The position numbers were made by a program, and so were the translations under genes. 33,672 nt of DNA from Endotrypanum monterogeii (lineage: Eukaryota > Euglenozoa > Kinetoplastea > Trypanosomatida > Trypanosomatidae), in assembly GCA_000333855.2 (NCBI GenBank), contig CM007316.1:682093-715764 (forward strand), read 5' to 3'. Of this stretch, positions 1 to 10,641 are shown piece by piece. The number at the start of each line of letters is the position of its first letter. Positions within the stretch are counted from its first letter, which is position 1. A model generated the notes under the pieces. That model had not been told where the DNA came from. It saw only the letters and a program-made list of their open reading frames with translations, and ran no database searches.

Positions 1-1506
1 AAATATATATTTTTTCGTACGACGAAAAAAAAAAGAGGAGAATAAGGTGGAGGGTTTGAAATGTGATTTCCCAATTAAGACGTTGATATAGGAGTCAGAG
101 AGCGAGTCAGTGTTGAGATGCAACAAGGCGAAGCGGGGCCGTACGCGTATCACCAAGTCCCAAGGATAATAATGGGAGAAAAGTAACAAAGGAAAATGAA
201 GAGAAAAAACAAGAGCGAATATATTATCAGCGTCTGGAGCATGACCCTTTCACAACAGAAGGGGATCGAGAATCCGCCAAGAAGCGAATGTGCGTGTGTG
301 TGTGTGTGTGCGCGCCTGATGTCGAAATTCGAGAAAACTTGTGGATCGCTGTCTGCCTGCACGTCTTCCTCTATTTCGTTTCTTTTGCATAATTAGAAGA
401 TACGACTCACATCATTTTATTTTTCAAGTATCGAGGACAAGGCATTACCTCTGATCAAGTGCAAGCCAGGACGCTAAAAATGGCCGGTGTACGACGTAGT
501 TGAGCTGAGGGGAGAAACGAAAGTTGACTACAAAACAAAATATTCCTCCGATTGCTGTACACAATCGGCTAGAATACATTGCACCTTTATCTGATGCAGT
601 ACACTAGAAATGAGCAGCCATGCTGTGAAGCAGTCGTTGTCTTCCCCTCCCCCCCCCCTCTGCATCGGACTCAGCCTATGTGGCCTATTTCTTGTCATAA
701 ATATATATATATATATATATATTGCTTTTTGGTGATGACTTTAATAATTTTATTCAGTTAGACGCTTCACACATCGTCAAGACTCCTATCATTACTGACG
801 ACAATGTTTTTATACTCAAACTCCACACATATATATATATGCAAATGAGGGACCGCACAGGACATAACGAAACGGAGGGGGAAAACATTCTGAGAACCGG
901 TGTGTGGGTATGTCAGAAAACAACACAGGAAAGAAGACCCACTTACACACACAAACACAATAACCACGGCTTATATATATATATATATATACGTGAACTG
1001 GAACCACGAACACATCGACACCTTTTGGGTTCCACATGATGCTCCGTAATGTCGTCTTTCACGAGACCGTTCCGTCTGCTTTGGCTGTGCTCGTGGCGGA
1101 CGGCGACAAGGAGAAAAAAATGGAAGCGCAAAACCTAGTAGAGTGTTTGTGCGAGACAAGATCTTCAATTACAAAAACAAAGTAGAAGATCAAAAAAAAA
1201 AGGACACAAAGGTACAAGTGAAGGTGGAGGGGGGGGGAGGACGAGATTGATTCTTCGCCACCAAGCACCCCTCCTGGTTCACACTCAGTAACCCTTTTCT
1301 TTTTGTTATGCTTCTGTGCGCATCCTTCTTCAAGGGGGTCTGACGCTGATTATCTCCGATGCTGCCTGAAACGAGTTGCTCTCAGATATTAGGGAGGTGG
1401 GAAAGCGATGCTGTCCAGCGTAGGTACGAGATGGAGCGATGACGCATCCGCTCTCGACTGGGTACCCCAAGAAAAGACATTTGTGACAGGGGCAAAGACA
1501 TTGTGT
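1..1506. other. Spacer downstream of the PUF gene
   Basis: No convincing gene. It holds the presumed 3' UTR of the PUF mRNA, TA microsatellites (699-722, 826-841, 971-991), a TG tract near 294-311, a C9 run near 648-658, and purine-rich stretches. Short open frames here are on both strands and built largely from repeats. Confidence 0.7.
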
Positions 1507-3843
1507 CTACTTTTTTATCGATCGGAAGAGTTTTTTCTTTTTTTGTGGAGGGGCGCCTTTCGCTTCGGTGCTGCTCGACCGTTGCACCTCCTCCTTCGAG
1601 ACCACACCCTTAACAATTTCCTCACGCTGTCGCTTTAGGATGTTGCGCATTGTCGGGTCGATGCCGTTGCCACGGCGCTTCTTCTCGTCAGAAACATCTG
1701 AGAGCCATTCTTCAGCGTGCAGGAAGGCGACGTTCCTCATTGCTTCCGCGAGTTGCGTACTGCCTACAGACATCATGGTATCAAGAACCACTCCGCCAGC
1801 CCATGGGGAGACGGCCAGTTCAAAGACATGTGGTTTTAACTCATTCATTAGAAGTCGGCGCTCACGATCTAGTTGGCGGGTGCGCACCTCTCGCAGGAGG
1901 GCCTGCACAACGTAGCACGCATGCGAGTGCAAGGCGTAGGAGACAAGTGCGTGTGACAACACATTATAGTGCTTCGCTTTGTTTATCTCCCGCTGTTCCT
2001 TGCGGCTGATTTGCTTTACCTCGGTCTGCTCATCCGCATCAGCTGCACCTTTCTCAGTCACATTGTGATCTTCGCAGCCACTAGCAGACCTTTCCTCCAT
2101 TACCTCCTCCTCTTTCGCTGCCTCGTCAATAAGTTGGTTCACCGTCCGAATCACAGTAGCGTCCGGGGCGTAGGCCAGCAATTTCTGCATCACACGAGAG
2201 CCCTGCGCGTAGGAAAGGGCTTCGTGCAGGTGAGATGCATAATAGATCGAAAGCGCCTCGACCAGCGGCGCCCGCACCTCTTCTGGTGCAAACTGTAGGA
2301 TAGACTGGAGAAGAAATGATGCCGCCGGATCAATAACCAGGCTCGGAAACTCCGTTGACTGGAGCAGCACCGTGAGAACCGCGCTTGCAAACTCACCACT
2401 AGGGTCGGTCTCCACCATTTTTTGCAGCACAGGTGAGCTGACGGAGTTCTTCGAGAGCGTAAAGGCCTCTTCAATGAGACGCCGAGTATCGGCTTTGGTC
2501 AACATGTCGCGTGCGACCTCAATAAAGACTCGCAGAAGAACTGACCGCACCGGGTCTGTAGCGGCGTCTACAATCGAACTCTTATGTGCATCTGCGTTAG
2601 TAGATGACTGCGCCACATCGTGCACGACAGCTGCTTTTTTCTTTGAGACTTTCTTCTTGGGTGCTGCAGTTATTACAGGTTCCGAAATCGTAACGGGGCT
2701 GGAGGTCGTGTCCTTCCCATCGAGCGGCACAGCGGCAGGGGGCGACAGCAGCGCATCAAACACCTTCTGACGCGCAGCCTCTACGAAGCGTACAGCCGCC
2801 ACGCCAATGAGCACGGCACTTTTCTTGTGCGTGATAACGTGAAGAATTTCGGCGTTGGTAGAGAGCGCGGACCAGATGTCAGCGCGTTGCACATTGTCAC
2901 CATGCTCGAGCACCGCGCAGTACACGTGGACGTTTGTCGGAGTTTCGGAGGTCAATGGGGGCCTTTTAAAGCTGGTACCCGTGCCAAAGTCAGGCAACTC
3001 GAACTGCTCCTCGTCATCCGCAGACGTCTTTGTCGCTGACTCCTGCGTTGCCTTGGGAGGCAACAGGTAGTCCGCGGCGTACTCGCTCAGATGGGCGGTA
3101 ACAGCATCCTTTACTTCCACCGGAGTGCGAATATGTCGCAGGAGCGCGGTAAGAACCAGCGATTCCTCAGCACTTTGAAAGAGATCCAGAACGGCTTTGT
3201 CCAGAGCGTCCGAGGCAGCGACTCCAACCTCATCCCCTGCAGGGTCCGCATCCTCGTAAGATGGAAACAGCGACTCGACTACCTTGGTACATCCGTCAGA
3301 AACAGACTCCACGTACCTTGCCACGACGCGCATGCCATAGGGATGAAGGGACAGACTTCTCAGGTGCGGCAAAAAGCGCGGGAGCACCATTTCGACACAT
3401 TCCGGGATGTCCATCAGCTTCTGCGCCACATGATTACCAAAGGGATGCTCACAGAGGCGCTTGAATTCGTCTTCATCCACATTGAGGACGAAGGCCTCGG
3501 CGATGTCTTTCTTCTGGCGAAGCGGTACTTTTTCGAGCATGCGCTGTAGCACGACGTTGCCGACCGGGGACTGTGCCAAATCAAGCAACTTCCTACGCAC
3601 ATGATAAAGCATCTTTACGCGATCCAAATTATCGCAGTGATCCAGCAAAGTCAGAAGAATGTGGTGTGTCGTTTTGTTGAGCGAGAGTCCGTACACGGCG
3701 GGTAGGATTTTCTGTACAACCTTAGCCCGCTGTGCAGGCTTTCCATACAGTACCAGCGCCTCCACCTGCTTCAGCGGCAGCGACTTCCCCGTCGCCACGC
3801 GCTGGGCGGTGTTCTTCAGGAAATCTAGTTTCAGCCCTGGCAT
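1507..3843 (-). CDS. Pumilio (PUF)-repeat RNA-binding protein, probably nucleolar
   Basis: Predicted RNA-binding protein of 778 aa, probably acting in the nucleolus in pre-rRNA maturation, as other divergent multi-repeat PUF/NOP9/PUM3-type proteins do (family knowledge; the precise orthologue is inferred). Visible PUF-repeat cores have the pattern xPxGNxVxQ: SPVGNVVLQ at about 92, HPFGNHVAQ at 133, HPYGMRVVA at 167, AQGSRVMQK at 546 and SPWAGGVVL at 679, with weaker ones near 480, 505 and 640. Two charged low-complexity inserts (about 260-300 and 370-425, the second with KKKVSKKK) separate the repeats, and the tail ends in a KKKK-rich stretch like a nuclear or nucleolar signal. The frame is open for 132 more codons upstream, but those residues are low-complexity. 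The ATG at 3843 starts just before the folded region and lies about 90 nt behind a predicted splice acceptor, so it is preferred. It is the last gene of the cluster in this window. Confidence 0.88.
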   Translation of the reverse strand: MPGLKLDFLKNTAQRVATGKSLPLKQVEALVLYGKPAQRAKVVQKILPAVYGLSLNKTTHHILLTLLDHCDNLDRVKMLYHVRRKLLDLAQSPVGNVVLQRMLEKVPLRQKKDIAEAFVLNVDEDEFKRLCEHPFGNHVAQKLMDIPECVEMVLPRFLPHLRSLSLHPYGMRVVARYVESVSDGCTKVVESLFPSYEDADPAGDEVGVAASDALDKAVLDLFQSAEESLVLTALLRHIRTPVEVKDAVTAHLSEYAADYLLPPKATQESATKTSADDEEQFELPDFGTGTSFKRPPLTSETPTNVHVYCAVLEHGDNVQRADIWSALSTNAEILHVITHKKSAVLIGVAAVRFVEAARQKVFDALLSPPAAVPLDGKDTTSSPVTISEPVITAAPKKKVSKKKAAVVHDVAQSSTNADAHKSSIVDAATDPVRSVLLRVFIEVARDMLTKADTRRLIEEAFTLSKNSVSSPVLQKMVETDPSGEFASAVLTVLLQSTEFPSLVIDPAASFLLQSILQFAPEEVRAPLVEALSIYYASHLHEALSYAQGSRVMQKLLAYAPDATVIRTVNQLIDEAAKEEEVMEERSASGCEDHNVTEKGAADADEQTEVKQISRKEQREINKAKHYNVLSHALVSYALHSHACYVVQALLREVRTRQLDRERRLLMNELKPHVFELAVSPWAGGVVLDTMMSVGSTQLAEAMRNVAFLHAEEWLSDVSDEKKRRGNGIDPTMRNILKRQREEIVKGVVSKEEVQRSSSTEAKGAPPQKKKKLFRSIKK

Positions 3844-6006
3844 TGTTGAAGTGTACTGGTGCGTGTTTGTAACTTTTCCCTTTTCCAGTATGTCTGTGTA
3901 TGTATGTAGATGTCGACGGCGAAACAGGTCCCCCTTTAGTGCGTACGCAAGGTGCGGGGGGGACAAAGAAGACATGTATGTACATTTATATATATGTACA
4001 TTGTGCATGAGTAGAACACATAATAAAAAGGGGAGCGGTGTTGGAGGAGACGATTCAGTGATCCACGACGACGTCGGGGAGAGGATATTCGTGTTCCTGA
4101 CAGTACACATTTGGTGGAGAAAAAAGGGGTCTGCTGCGACGACGGTGGTTGGAGTAGAAGAGCCGGATGTGTCGGTGTTTAGCCGATAACCCCAACTTCG
4201 CTTTTCTCCAACACAACACATACACACACACACTACCATCTTCAGACAAGACTTCCATAGAATAACCGCTATCCATACCCCTTACTTCCCTCCCCCCGGT
4301 GTACCTCTCTTTCTCTCCAGTTGAGGTGGAAGGTCTCGTAGGGATTCGTAGTCTCCGCCGCGTGGAACGATTGATCATCAATTTCCACAAGAGCGAAGAA
4401 CAACAGAAAAAAAAAACAGTAAACGAAACAATACTGCCGTTAATTAATAGCATGACCGCTTCCATGCGTATCTCCTCGAGCAAAGGATAGGCAAACGCCT
4501 ACTACCGCGTCTACCCCACGCCTCCTGTACCTGCTCGCCATTTGTTTTTATGTACACAAAGTCAAACAAAAAAGACAACAAAACCATCCTCACTCATTAG
4601 GGGTTTCAATATAATAATCAGTGCGATTCACATCAACAGATGTCTGCTTAGCAGAACGGAAGGGAGAAGACGAGCCGCTATCCATCACTCCACACCACAA
4701 CCCCCTTTGGAGGGGGAAGATTATATGCACGTCAAAGCCAAAACAAAATATGCACACACGAGACAAAACGAATACACGGTGTGAACGTAATATCCCTAAT
4801 TGTTGTTTTGTAAATGAACAAATCCTTCTGAAAAGACGCACCGTTTTTTTTTTTTTAATTTCAGCAGACAAAAAGATACTACAGACCGAGAAATATTAAT
4901 TTCTAGATGTAAATAAATATGTATATATATACGTAAACATTCCTAGTTCCCTTCGCCGCAAGAAAGAGTTCAAGATCCTCTGTCGGGGGCGAGGTAAGGA
5001 AATAGGAATGCATGCGCGAAAAGGAATGAGCAACGAGAGGGGCGTTATATAGATGCGACACCGTCGAAGCGAGTCTTTCAGTGACGCGCACAAACACACG
5101 CCCACACGCCCACATGCCCACTTACACATACACCCTGAAGGGGGGGGAGAAAGACCTCCAGTAGAGGAAACATCACTTGATGGAGCCATTCGCTCATTCT
5201 GTAGAATTATTTTGTAAGTAGACAGCTAGAAAAAAAAAAGGAGGGGGGGGGGGGGCAATCTCCATACGCGGCAGACGGTGGGAGTCACTCACATAGATGA
5301 GATCGTGGAAAGGAGCATCGCAGAAAGAAGGCGCAGTGAAAATGAATACAATGATAAACACTTCTCAGTGAAACGAGAAAGCTGCCTGGAAATCTGTACC
5401 GGTTCACCTACTACTTTACATACGGCAACAATGAGAGGAGCGGAAGATAGGAGAAGGCATTTAATTTTTTTTGTGTGGAGAAGACGGTGTGCCTTCCCTT
5501 ACCGACTGCAACTCCCGTTTCGTCCGGAAAAAAAAAAAGAGAATGCCAACGACAAACGGAACCGACTCAGAAAGTAGGTGGGATACAGGAAAAGGAGAAA
5601 ATGGTAAGATAAAGAAAGAACTCAAGAGTTATTATACATGGTGAGCCACGCTATGGGCAAGCCTGCCGCTTTTACATACATCATATCCCGCTGGTTACAT
5701 GTATACTAGAAACACACAAAACCCCTAAATAATAATTTAAAAAAAAAGGGGAGGGCCAATTAAAATGAAGAGGCAGTGAAGAAGTGACACCACCTGCAAC
5801 AACTTCTGAGAAAGAGGAGGAAAAAAAAAATAGGAAAACTCCGAATTGCATGTGTGTGCCTGATGTGGACATAATCTCCACATGTGTCGTCGTCATGCGT
5901 CATCGTCACACACTCAGAGGTGCGCGTCCGCTCCCAATTTAAAGTTGTCCTCACTCTTTTCCTGGGGTGCACATGACCATCCGAGATCCCCCAGATAATC
6001 ATTTAT
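3844..6006. other. Spacer between the coiled-coil and PUF genes
   Basis: About 2.2 kb without a supported gene. It contains the PUF leader, a T14 run at 4843-4856, an A9 then G14-type purine block at about 5230-5256, and further A-runs near 5530, 5739 and 5821. I see no RNA gene. Confidence 0.7.
3934..3973 (-). promoter_or_regulatory. Predicted trans-splice acceptor for the PUF gene
   Basis: On the minus strand a pyrimidine stretch (3954-3973, C7 flanked by T/C) is followed by its first AG at 3935-3934. Splicing there gives a leader of about 90 nt without an upstream ATG and supports the start at 3843. Another pyrimidine tract near 4022-4055 could be used instead. Confidence 0.4.
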
Positions 6007-7707
6007 TCACTGAAGGTAGCCCTCGCCCGCTTCACCGATCCCATCCTCCGTCAAGGCAGTAAGCTGCTTACAGGGTTTTCGGTCACCAATTTCTCCTGTG
6101 ACGAGGCGCAGATGGGCCAAAGTCTCATCGGTAGTGTCGCTACTCAGTGCACCTGTCTGGGTATTCTGCGGTCGTGAGTCATTAGAACGCTCCAGTGCGC
6201 CTCTGTTCAGCGAAGAGGAGTTCTGCGCGGTGGAAACAGAATGGCTCGCCTCATGTGACGTGGGCTGGGTATTTTTTGTGTTCATGCTCTTTTTATCGGT
6301 GGTCCGCACCGCCGTTGTCTTCGCCTTGCCGATGCACAGGGAGGTGGATCCCTCTGCCAAGCGCTTCTGCTCAGCTAACATCCGCTCCTTTACCGCATCC
6401 TTCTCCGCTTCGCGTTGCGCTGTGGCAGCATGCCGGATAGCTTCACGCTCTTCCCGCTCAATTTTCGCCTTTCTCGCAGCGTAAAACCCGTCCATCGCGA
6501 GGGATGTAATTTGCATCCAGTTCGATGTCTGCTCCGCGAGAATCAACTGACGTGCTTTTGTCATTTCCCCCTGCAAACTCTTCAAAGCCTTCTCGTAGCG
6601 CACCTCTGCGTAGCGTTGATTCCTCTCCTCCCTCAGGCGCGCCCTTCCCTCCGCTTGAAAGGCCAACTCGTGCTCTAACAACAGCGTCCCATCCAGCAAC
6701 GACCCCAGCGCTGTCTCCTCCTTCCTGGCAGTAGTCGCCAGCGGGCCAACCACCGTCGCAGGGGATTGACCATGTATCCTCTGCTGCTCCAGCTTCGACA
6801 GCTGCGTAAGAGAGCGTTGCACCGTTGAAGCACGATTGGGACGCTTTTGGCTGGCCGAGCGCCTCTGTGATGACTTTGTTCGACTCGAATTCCGTTTGGT
6901 GGGCACCAGTCGATAATCTCTCGCCGGTCCTTGAATAGATAGAGCTCCACGCAACGGGCGGTTTTCCTTTTGCCACCGGAAGATCTCATGCAGATCGTTT
7001 GCCTCCTCTTCAATAATACGTTCGCGGCCAGCCTTGTGTGCTGGAATAAGCGATTTGAATTGCAGCGCGATAAACTCAGCGAGGCGTTGGTCGCGCAGCC
7101 GCAAAGAGACCTCCTTTTCGATTCTCTCCATCATAGCCTGCCTCTTTATCGCTCGCTCCTCTGCAGCCTTGATCACAAGTGCTGCGTTCTTGTCTCCAGA
7201 GATCAGCTTGGCGCGACACTGCAGCTCTTCAATAACCACTTTGGAGAAAATGACCTCTTCGCGGGCCATGAAGTCGCTACGCATGGCCTCCTCAGCCCAG
7301 ACACAATAGTGACGCTGCGCCTCATGGAATAACAATTCAAACATGTCATCTTCCATGGCAGCGGAGTCCGACATATCCCGGTACTGTGATGCGGCAACCT
7401 TCAGCCCATGCTTGGTGGAGACAGAGCCTGCACCGGGTGATTTTGTTGCACCGTCCGAGTTTGGGATAGATGCTGCCGCTGCATATATGGCTCTGGCTGC
7501 CACGCGCATCTTCTTTCGGCCACGAAGAAACGACTCAGCGATGGAATTGCCCTGGTCACCACCTCGAATATGTCTTTGTGGCTTGTAGGGACTAGGCGGT
7601 GTGGGGTGCATCACATGCATCAGGCTCAGAGGCTTTCCGGAGAAGGTGAGGCCTCGAGAGCTCGACTGCTCTCTGCTACAGCCTCCGTCTGCGGGTGTCC
7701 TGTTCAT
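6007..7707 (-). CDS. Coiled-coil hypothetical protein, 566 aa
   Basis: I do not recognise this protein. The first about 115 residues are Ser/Gly/Pro/basic-rich. Residues about 118-250 are strongly helical and charged (for example AAEERAIKRQAMMERIEKEV). Residues 262-300 form a very basic Ser/Arg linker. Residues about 300-450 are again a long charged helix rich in Glu, Arg, Ala and Lys. The tail (452-566) is Ser/Thr/Asn-rich and looks disordered. No signal peptide or membrane segment is visible. Long helical proteins of this kind in trypanosomatids are often cytoskeletal or flagellar, but that is inference only. The ATG at 7707 is the first in frame and lies about 40 nt behind a good predicted splice acceptor. 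The TA microsatellite sits in that leader. The gene is flanked by PUF downstream and mL38 upstream, with no functional hint from them. Confidence 0.82.
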   Translation of the reverse strand: MNRTPADGGCSREQSSSRGLTFSGKPLSLMHVMHPTPPSPYKPQRHIRGGDQGNSIAESFLRGRKKMRVAARAIYAAAASIPNSDGATKSPGAGSVSTKHGLKVAASQYRDMSDSAAMEDDMFELLFHEAQRHYCVWAEEAMRSDFMAREEVIFSKVVIEELQCRAKLISGDKNAALVIKAAEERAIKRQAMMERIEKEVSLRLRDQRLAEFIALQFKSLIPAHKAGRERIIEEEANDLHEIFRWQKENRPLRGALSIQGPARDYRLVPTKRNSSRTKSSQRRSASQKRPNRASTVQRSLTQLSKLEQQRIHGQSPATVVGPLATTARKEETALGSLLDGTLLLEHELAFQAEGRARLREERNQRYAEVRYEKALKSLQGEMTKARQLILAEQTSNWMQITSLAMDGFYAARKAKIEREEREAIRHAATAQREAEKDAVKERMLAEQKRLAEGSTSLCIGKAKTTAVRTTDKKSMNTKNTQPTSHEASHSVSTAQNSSSLNRGALERSNDSRPQNTQTGALSSDTTDETLAHLRLVTGEIGDRKPCKQLTALTEDGIGEAGEGYLQ

Positions 7708-7712
7708 CCTTG

Positions 7713-7736
7713 ATATATATATATATATATATATAT
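7713..7736. repeat. (TA)n microsatellite in predicted 5' leader
   Basis: About 12 TA units lie a few bases upstream of the ATG at 7707. A (GT)n/(CA)n tract at 7749-7766 adjoins it on the far side of the predicted splice acceptor. Confidence 0.9.
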
Positions 7737-7747
7737 AACGCTCGTCT

Positions 7748-7797
7748 CTGTGTGTGTGTGTGTGTTTAGAGGAAAAAAAAGAAGCCGAGAGGGAAAC
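7748..7797 (-). promoter_or_regulatory. Predicted trans-splice acceptor for the coiled-coil gene
   Basis: On the minus strand a C/T-rich tract (about 7771-7797, including T8) runs into a CA repeat and reaches its first AG at 7749-7748. The resulting leader is about 40 nt and consists mostly of the (TA)n at 7713-7736. Confidence 0.5.
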
Positions 7798-9004
7798 TAG
7801 TGTATATTTGTCGGATCTCTTCCTAATGAGTGAAGTCGAAGACGTGGGAAAGGCAAGAAAATGGGTGTATGCTTATCTTTCCAGATGGAAGGGAAGCAAC
7901 TTAAGGAGTGCAGTATCCGACAACTTGTAGAGGATGGGTGCCGATGTAAACGAAACTCGCCCCCGACGTTGCCGCGCCACCAGAAAAAAAAAAAAAAGGA
8001 TGTACGTGTGTGTGTTTGTTTACAGGTGGGTAGGAAAACGAGAAAATCAATGACCGTTGGAGAGAAAGATTTTAGAAAGCAGAGAACATAGGCGAATGTC
8101 AGGTCTTCTATTATAAGGGGCAAAAGAAGAAGAGCATCATCGGACTCGATCCTCTTTCACAGATTTTTTTTCCAGGATTGGTAAGAGAAAAAAAAGCCCT
8201 CCCCTCCTCCCGCGCGCAAGTGATAGGCAAGGAAAACAAAGATGCATGCCAACACGTCTTTGCTCCTTGTGGTTTCACTGTATTTGGTGGTGTTCGTGTC
8301 ACGTGACCAGGTGTGTACTAAGGGTGATAGGCCATAGAAGTCGTATCGAACTGATCTAGCGTGCACCTCGTCGTTTCTGTAACATGACGCAAACACAACA
8401 CCAACTAAAGAGAACAAGAAAGAGGAGTAGATCATCTGCGAACGGTACAGCGCCTCCGCTCATCGTGAAGTACCCCCCCCCCCGCCCCCCAAGGCTGAGA
8501 TCCCCACAATAGACGCGATGGGAAACCCACGAAAGCATAGGGCGTCGTCGGGAGGTCGTCCGCCTCCGCTACCCTTTAACCCACTAGAGACTACCTAATC
8601 GACGCGAGCGTGCATTAGCCTCCTTTCGCCTTGGAGAAGAAAGAGAAACAGATCACTCGTTTGGCCTGGGAAAGGCAGCAAGGAGATCAAGTACGTGAAA
8701 GCGTCCCACCACAATGGAAAGGAAACGCAGAAAAAAAGAAGAAAAAAACGAGCTGGCAGCGGCGATATCCATGAGGCGCATATTTCCCTCTCTATTCACC
8801 CACTTGAATGCATACGATGGCGCAGGTTTGTGAAAACTCCCAGTCGCATCATGACCACATTTTTGGAACCGGATCTGCCGCTCCTCCTCAAAGTGGTGTC
8901 TTCATCCCAGCGATCGACAGCGAATACTAATGTATTCTCGGACATATCTCGACACCCCAGTCCCTACGAGCACGGTTACCTAACTTCACCACGAAGAAAG
9001 GCAC

Positions 9005-10546
9005 TCAACGTGGAAACACCACAGGTACACCGTTAGCCCCGATCGCCGTACGCCGTGACCAGCCCGCACCATGCTGCATGCTACCATCCATAGTCCGCGT
9101 TGGCAGTGCCTGGCCCCAGAAATTCGGGTCGTCTCCCATATTCACCGAACCATCTGGACGGTGACGTGCACGCACGCGAAGACTCTCTGGTCGCGTTGCG
9201 TGGAACTCAAGAAGAGCCTTCACCTCTTCATCCACTGGCGCCGCTGGCTCCGGCACGCCGATCTTCTCGTAGTACTCCTGCACTTGAATGTCCCATTTAG
9301 TTGTGAAGAAGGTCACGGCACTGGGATCTGCCGGGATCGCCTCTTCGACTGCGCGCAGACCAGCCCAACATGCAGCAGCTTCCCTCGACGACGCCTTCGC
9401 ATTGGCTCGCACACCGGTTTTGTCGTGGAGGCGGAAGTTGCTGCGCTGACAAAAAGGGAAGTGTACTCGTTCCTCTGCTTCAGTCATTGACCTCAGGTTG
9501 GGAACGGGGCCAGTTTGTTTGAAGAGAAGGCATAAATGCCGTGTGGTCCCAGCATCCTCGGTCGGCAATGGAGCTACGTAAGAAATCACCACATCCCCTT
9601 GGCTTTGCAGCCCCTCTGCGTTCACGACAGCGCCATTCACCGTGGAAAGCATTCGCGGTGGCTTCAGATTGGCTACCATGTAGTTCAAAAAGAAGCCACG
9701 ATCCGACCTCTTCCGATCCTCTGAGAGCGGTACACGATACGGATAGTCAGGGGAAAGCATAACAAAGGTGTAGTGATTCTCAGCCCCAGTTGAGAAGGCA
9801 GCGTGTGCTTCACTTGGCGTTTGTGTGTCATTGAGAGCTGCACTCGCGGTCGTAGGCGATTCCTCGAAAAAAAAAATGCTCGGTGGCTGTTGAAGATCCG
9901 TTAGCTCAATGTAGTTGCCACAGTGAGCCGTAAACCAAAAGTTTCGCTGCGTCAAGCTTGTCGGCGGCAGCGGTGCTGTAATGCTGTCGCCGTTCTCGTC
10001 AGCGATTCGCGCGCGTGTAGAGTACTGGCCTGGAAAGACGACCGAAAGGTTTGTGTTCGCGTGTACATGAGGGACGTAGTGCGGTGTGACCTCGTGCTTA
10101 CGCAGATACTGCAGGAGGCGAGTGCGATGATCGATCCACGTTAGCGACTTTGGCGATGGCACGAGAAAGCGATGATCATCCTTCGGGACGGGTGGGTAAC
10201 TTGTCCTATCAAAATCAGATGAGTTCCAATAAATGAAAAAATCTGGTGGCGGTGTCAAGTTGAAGAGATGCGGTGTGTCGAGTTCTGTCTCATATACAGG
10301 ATATTCGAACATGCTATCCGACAAGATTGTCTTCTCATATGGGTACTGGAAATCGTGGAGTGCCTCCGGACGTGGAAGTTTTTCAATCTGTCGTGCTTTG
10401 CGGTCCCTCTCTCTCTGTTCCCGCGACCTGGCATCTTTTGTACTTGACTGTGTTTTCCAGCCAGGCATGTGGTAGTCGGTGGCCGCGTACACTAACACGC
10501 GACCCACAGAAGAGGGCACCGGCGACTTCAATAGAATACGTCTCAT
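9005..10546 (-). CDS. MRPL38: Mitochondrial large-subunit ribosomal protein mL38 (PEBP fold)
   Basis: Predicted 513-aa mitoribosomal protein of the mL38 family, which carries a phosphatidylethanolamine-binding-protein (PEBP) fold and sits in the large subunit. The PEBP signature is readable: YTFVMLSPDYP at about 259-269 (the DPDxP-like motif), FFLNYMVANL at 285-294 and GDVVISYVAPLP...TRHLCLLFKQ over 317-344 (the Y-x-x-P-x-P/HRY-like block). The C-terminal part (about 410-440, FTTKWDIQVQEYYEKIG) resembles the mL38 extension after the PEBP core. The N-terminus MRRILLKSPVPSSVGRVLV is basic and hydroxylated like a mitochondrial presequence. A longer frame from 10573 begins with GTG, not ATG, so the ATG at 10546 is used; it is 51 nt from a predicted acceptor. 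Trypanosomatid mL38 is longer than its human relative, consistent with the large extensions of kinetoplastid mitoribosomes. A non-ribosomal PEBP protein is the alternative. Confidence 0.8.
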   Translation of the reverse strand: MRRILLKSPVPSSVGRVLVYAATDYHMPGWKTQSSTKDARSREQRERDRKARQIEKLPRPEALHDFQYPYEKTILSDSMFEYPVYETELDTPHLFNLTPPPDFFIYWNSSDFDRTSYPPVPKDDHRFLVPSPKSLTWIDHRTRLLQYLRKHEVTPHYVPHVHANTNLSVVFPGQYSTRARIADENGDSITAPLPPTSLTQRNFWFTAHCGNYIELTDLQQPPSIFFFEESPTTASAALNDTQTPSEAHAAFSTGAENHYTFVMLSPDYPYRVPLSEDRKRSDRGFFLNYMVANLKPPRMLSTVNGAVVNAEGLQSQGDVVISYVAPLPTEDAGTTRHLCLLFKQTGPVPNLRSMTEAEERVHFPFCQRSNFRLHDKTGVRANAKASSREAAACWAGLRAVEEAIPADPSAVTFFTTKWDIQVQEYYEKIGVPEPAAPVDEEVKALLEFHATRPESLRVRARHRPDGSVNMGDDPNFWGQALPTRTMDGSMQHGAGWSRRTAIGANGVPVVFPR

Positions 10547-10597
10547 ACTTCTCACTGGCGGAGCTGGAGCCACTCAGACGAAAGTCAAGAAGAGTCG

Positions 10598-10641
10598 CTA
10601 GAAGGAGACCGGACGGCAAGAAAAAGGGGAGGAGAGGGAGG
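10598..10641 (-). promoter_or_regulatory. Predicted trans-splice acceptor for mL38
   Basis: A nearly unbroken minus-strand pyrimidine tract (10601-10641, CCTCCCTCTCCTCCCC then T5) ends at its first AG, 10599-10598. The 51-nt leader reaches the ATG at 10546 and contains the in-frame GTG at 10573, which is therefore untranslated. Confidence 0.55.

Larger units (their letters stand above)
7708..9004. other. Spacer between mL38 and the coiled-coil gene
   Basis: About 1.3 kb. The right part is the mL38 3' UTR; the left edge holds the splice signals and the (TA)n. A13 at 7984-7996 and a C9/C6 pair near 8467-8490 are visible. The stretch 8700-9004 has a gene-like base composition and an open plus-strand frame whose only ATG is at 8851 (61 codons), but no feature supports it. 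Confidence 0.65.

Noticed and set aside
3659..4189. 176-codon plus-strand frame antisense to the PUF gene
   Set aside because: Shadow frame of the PUF coding and leader region with no independent support.
8695..9036. 113-codon plus-strand frame beside the end of mL38
   Set aside because: It begins with GTG, runs antisense into mL38 and would require a gene against the direction of the cluster.
10547..10573. N-terminal extension of mL38 from 10573
   Set aside because: The codon at 10573 is GTG, and it lies inside the leader predicted from the acceptor at 10598; the first ATG is at 10546.
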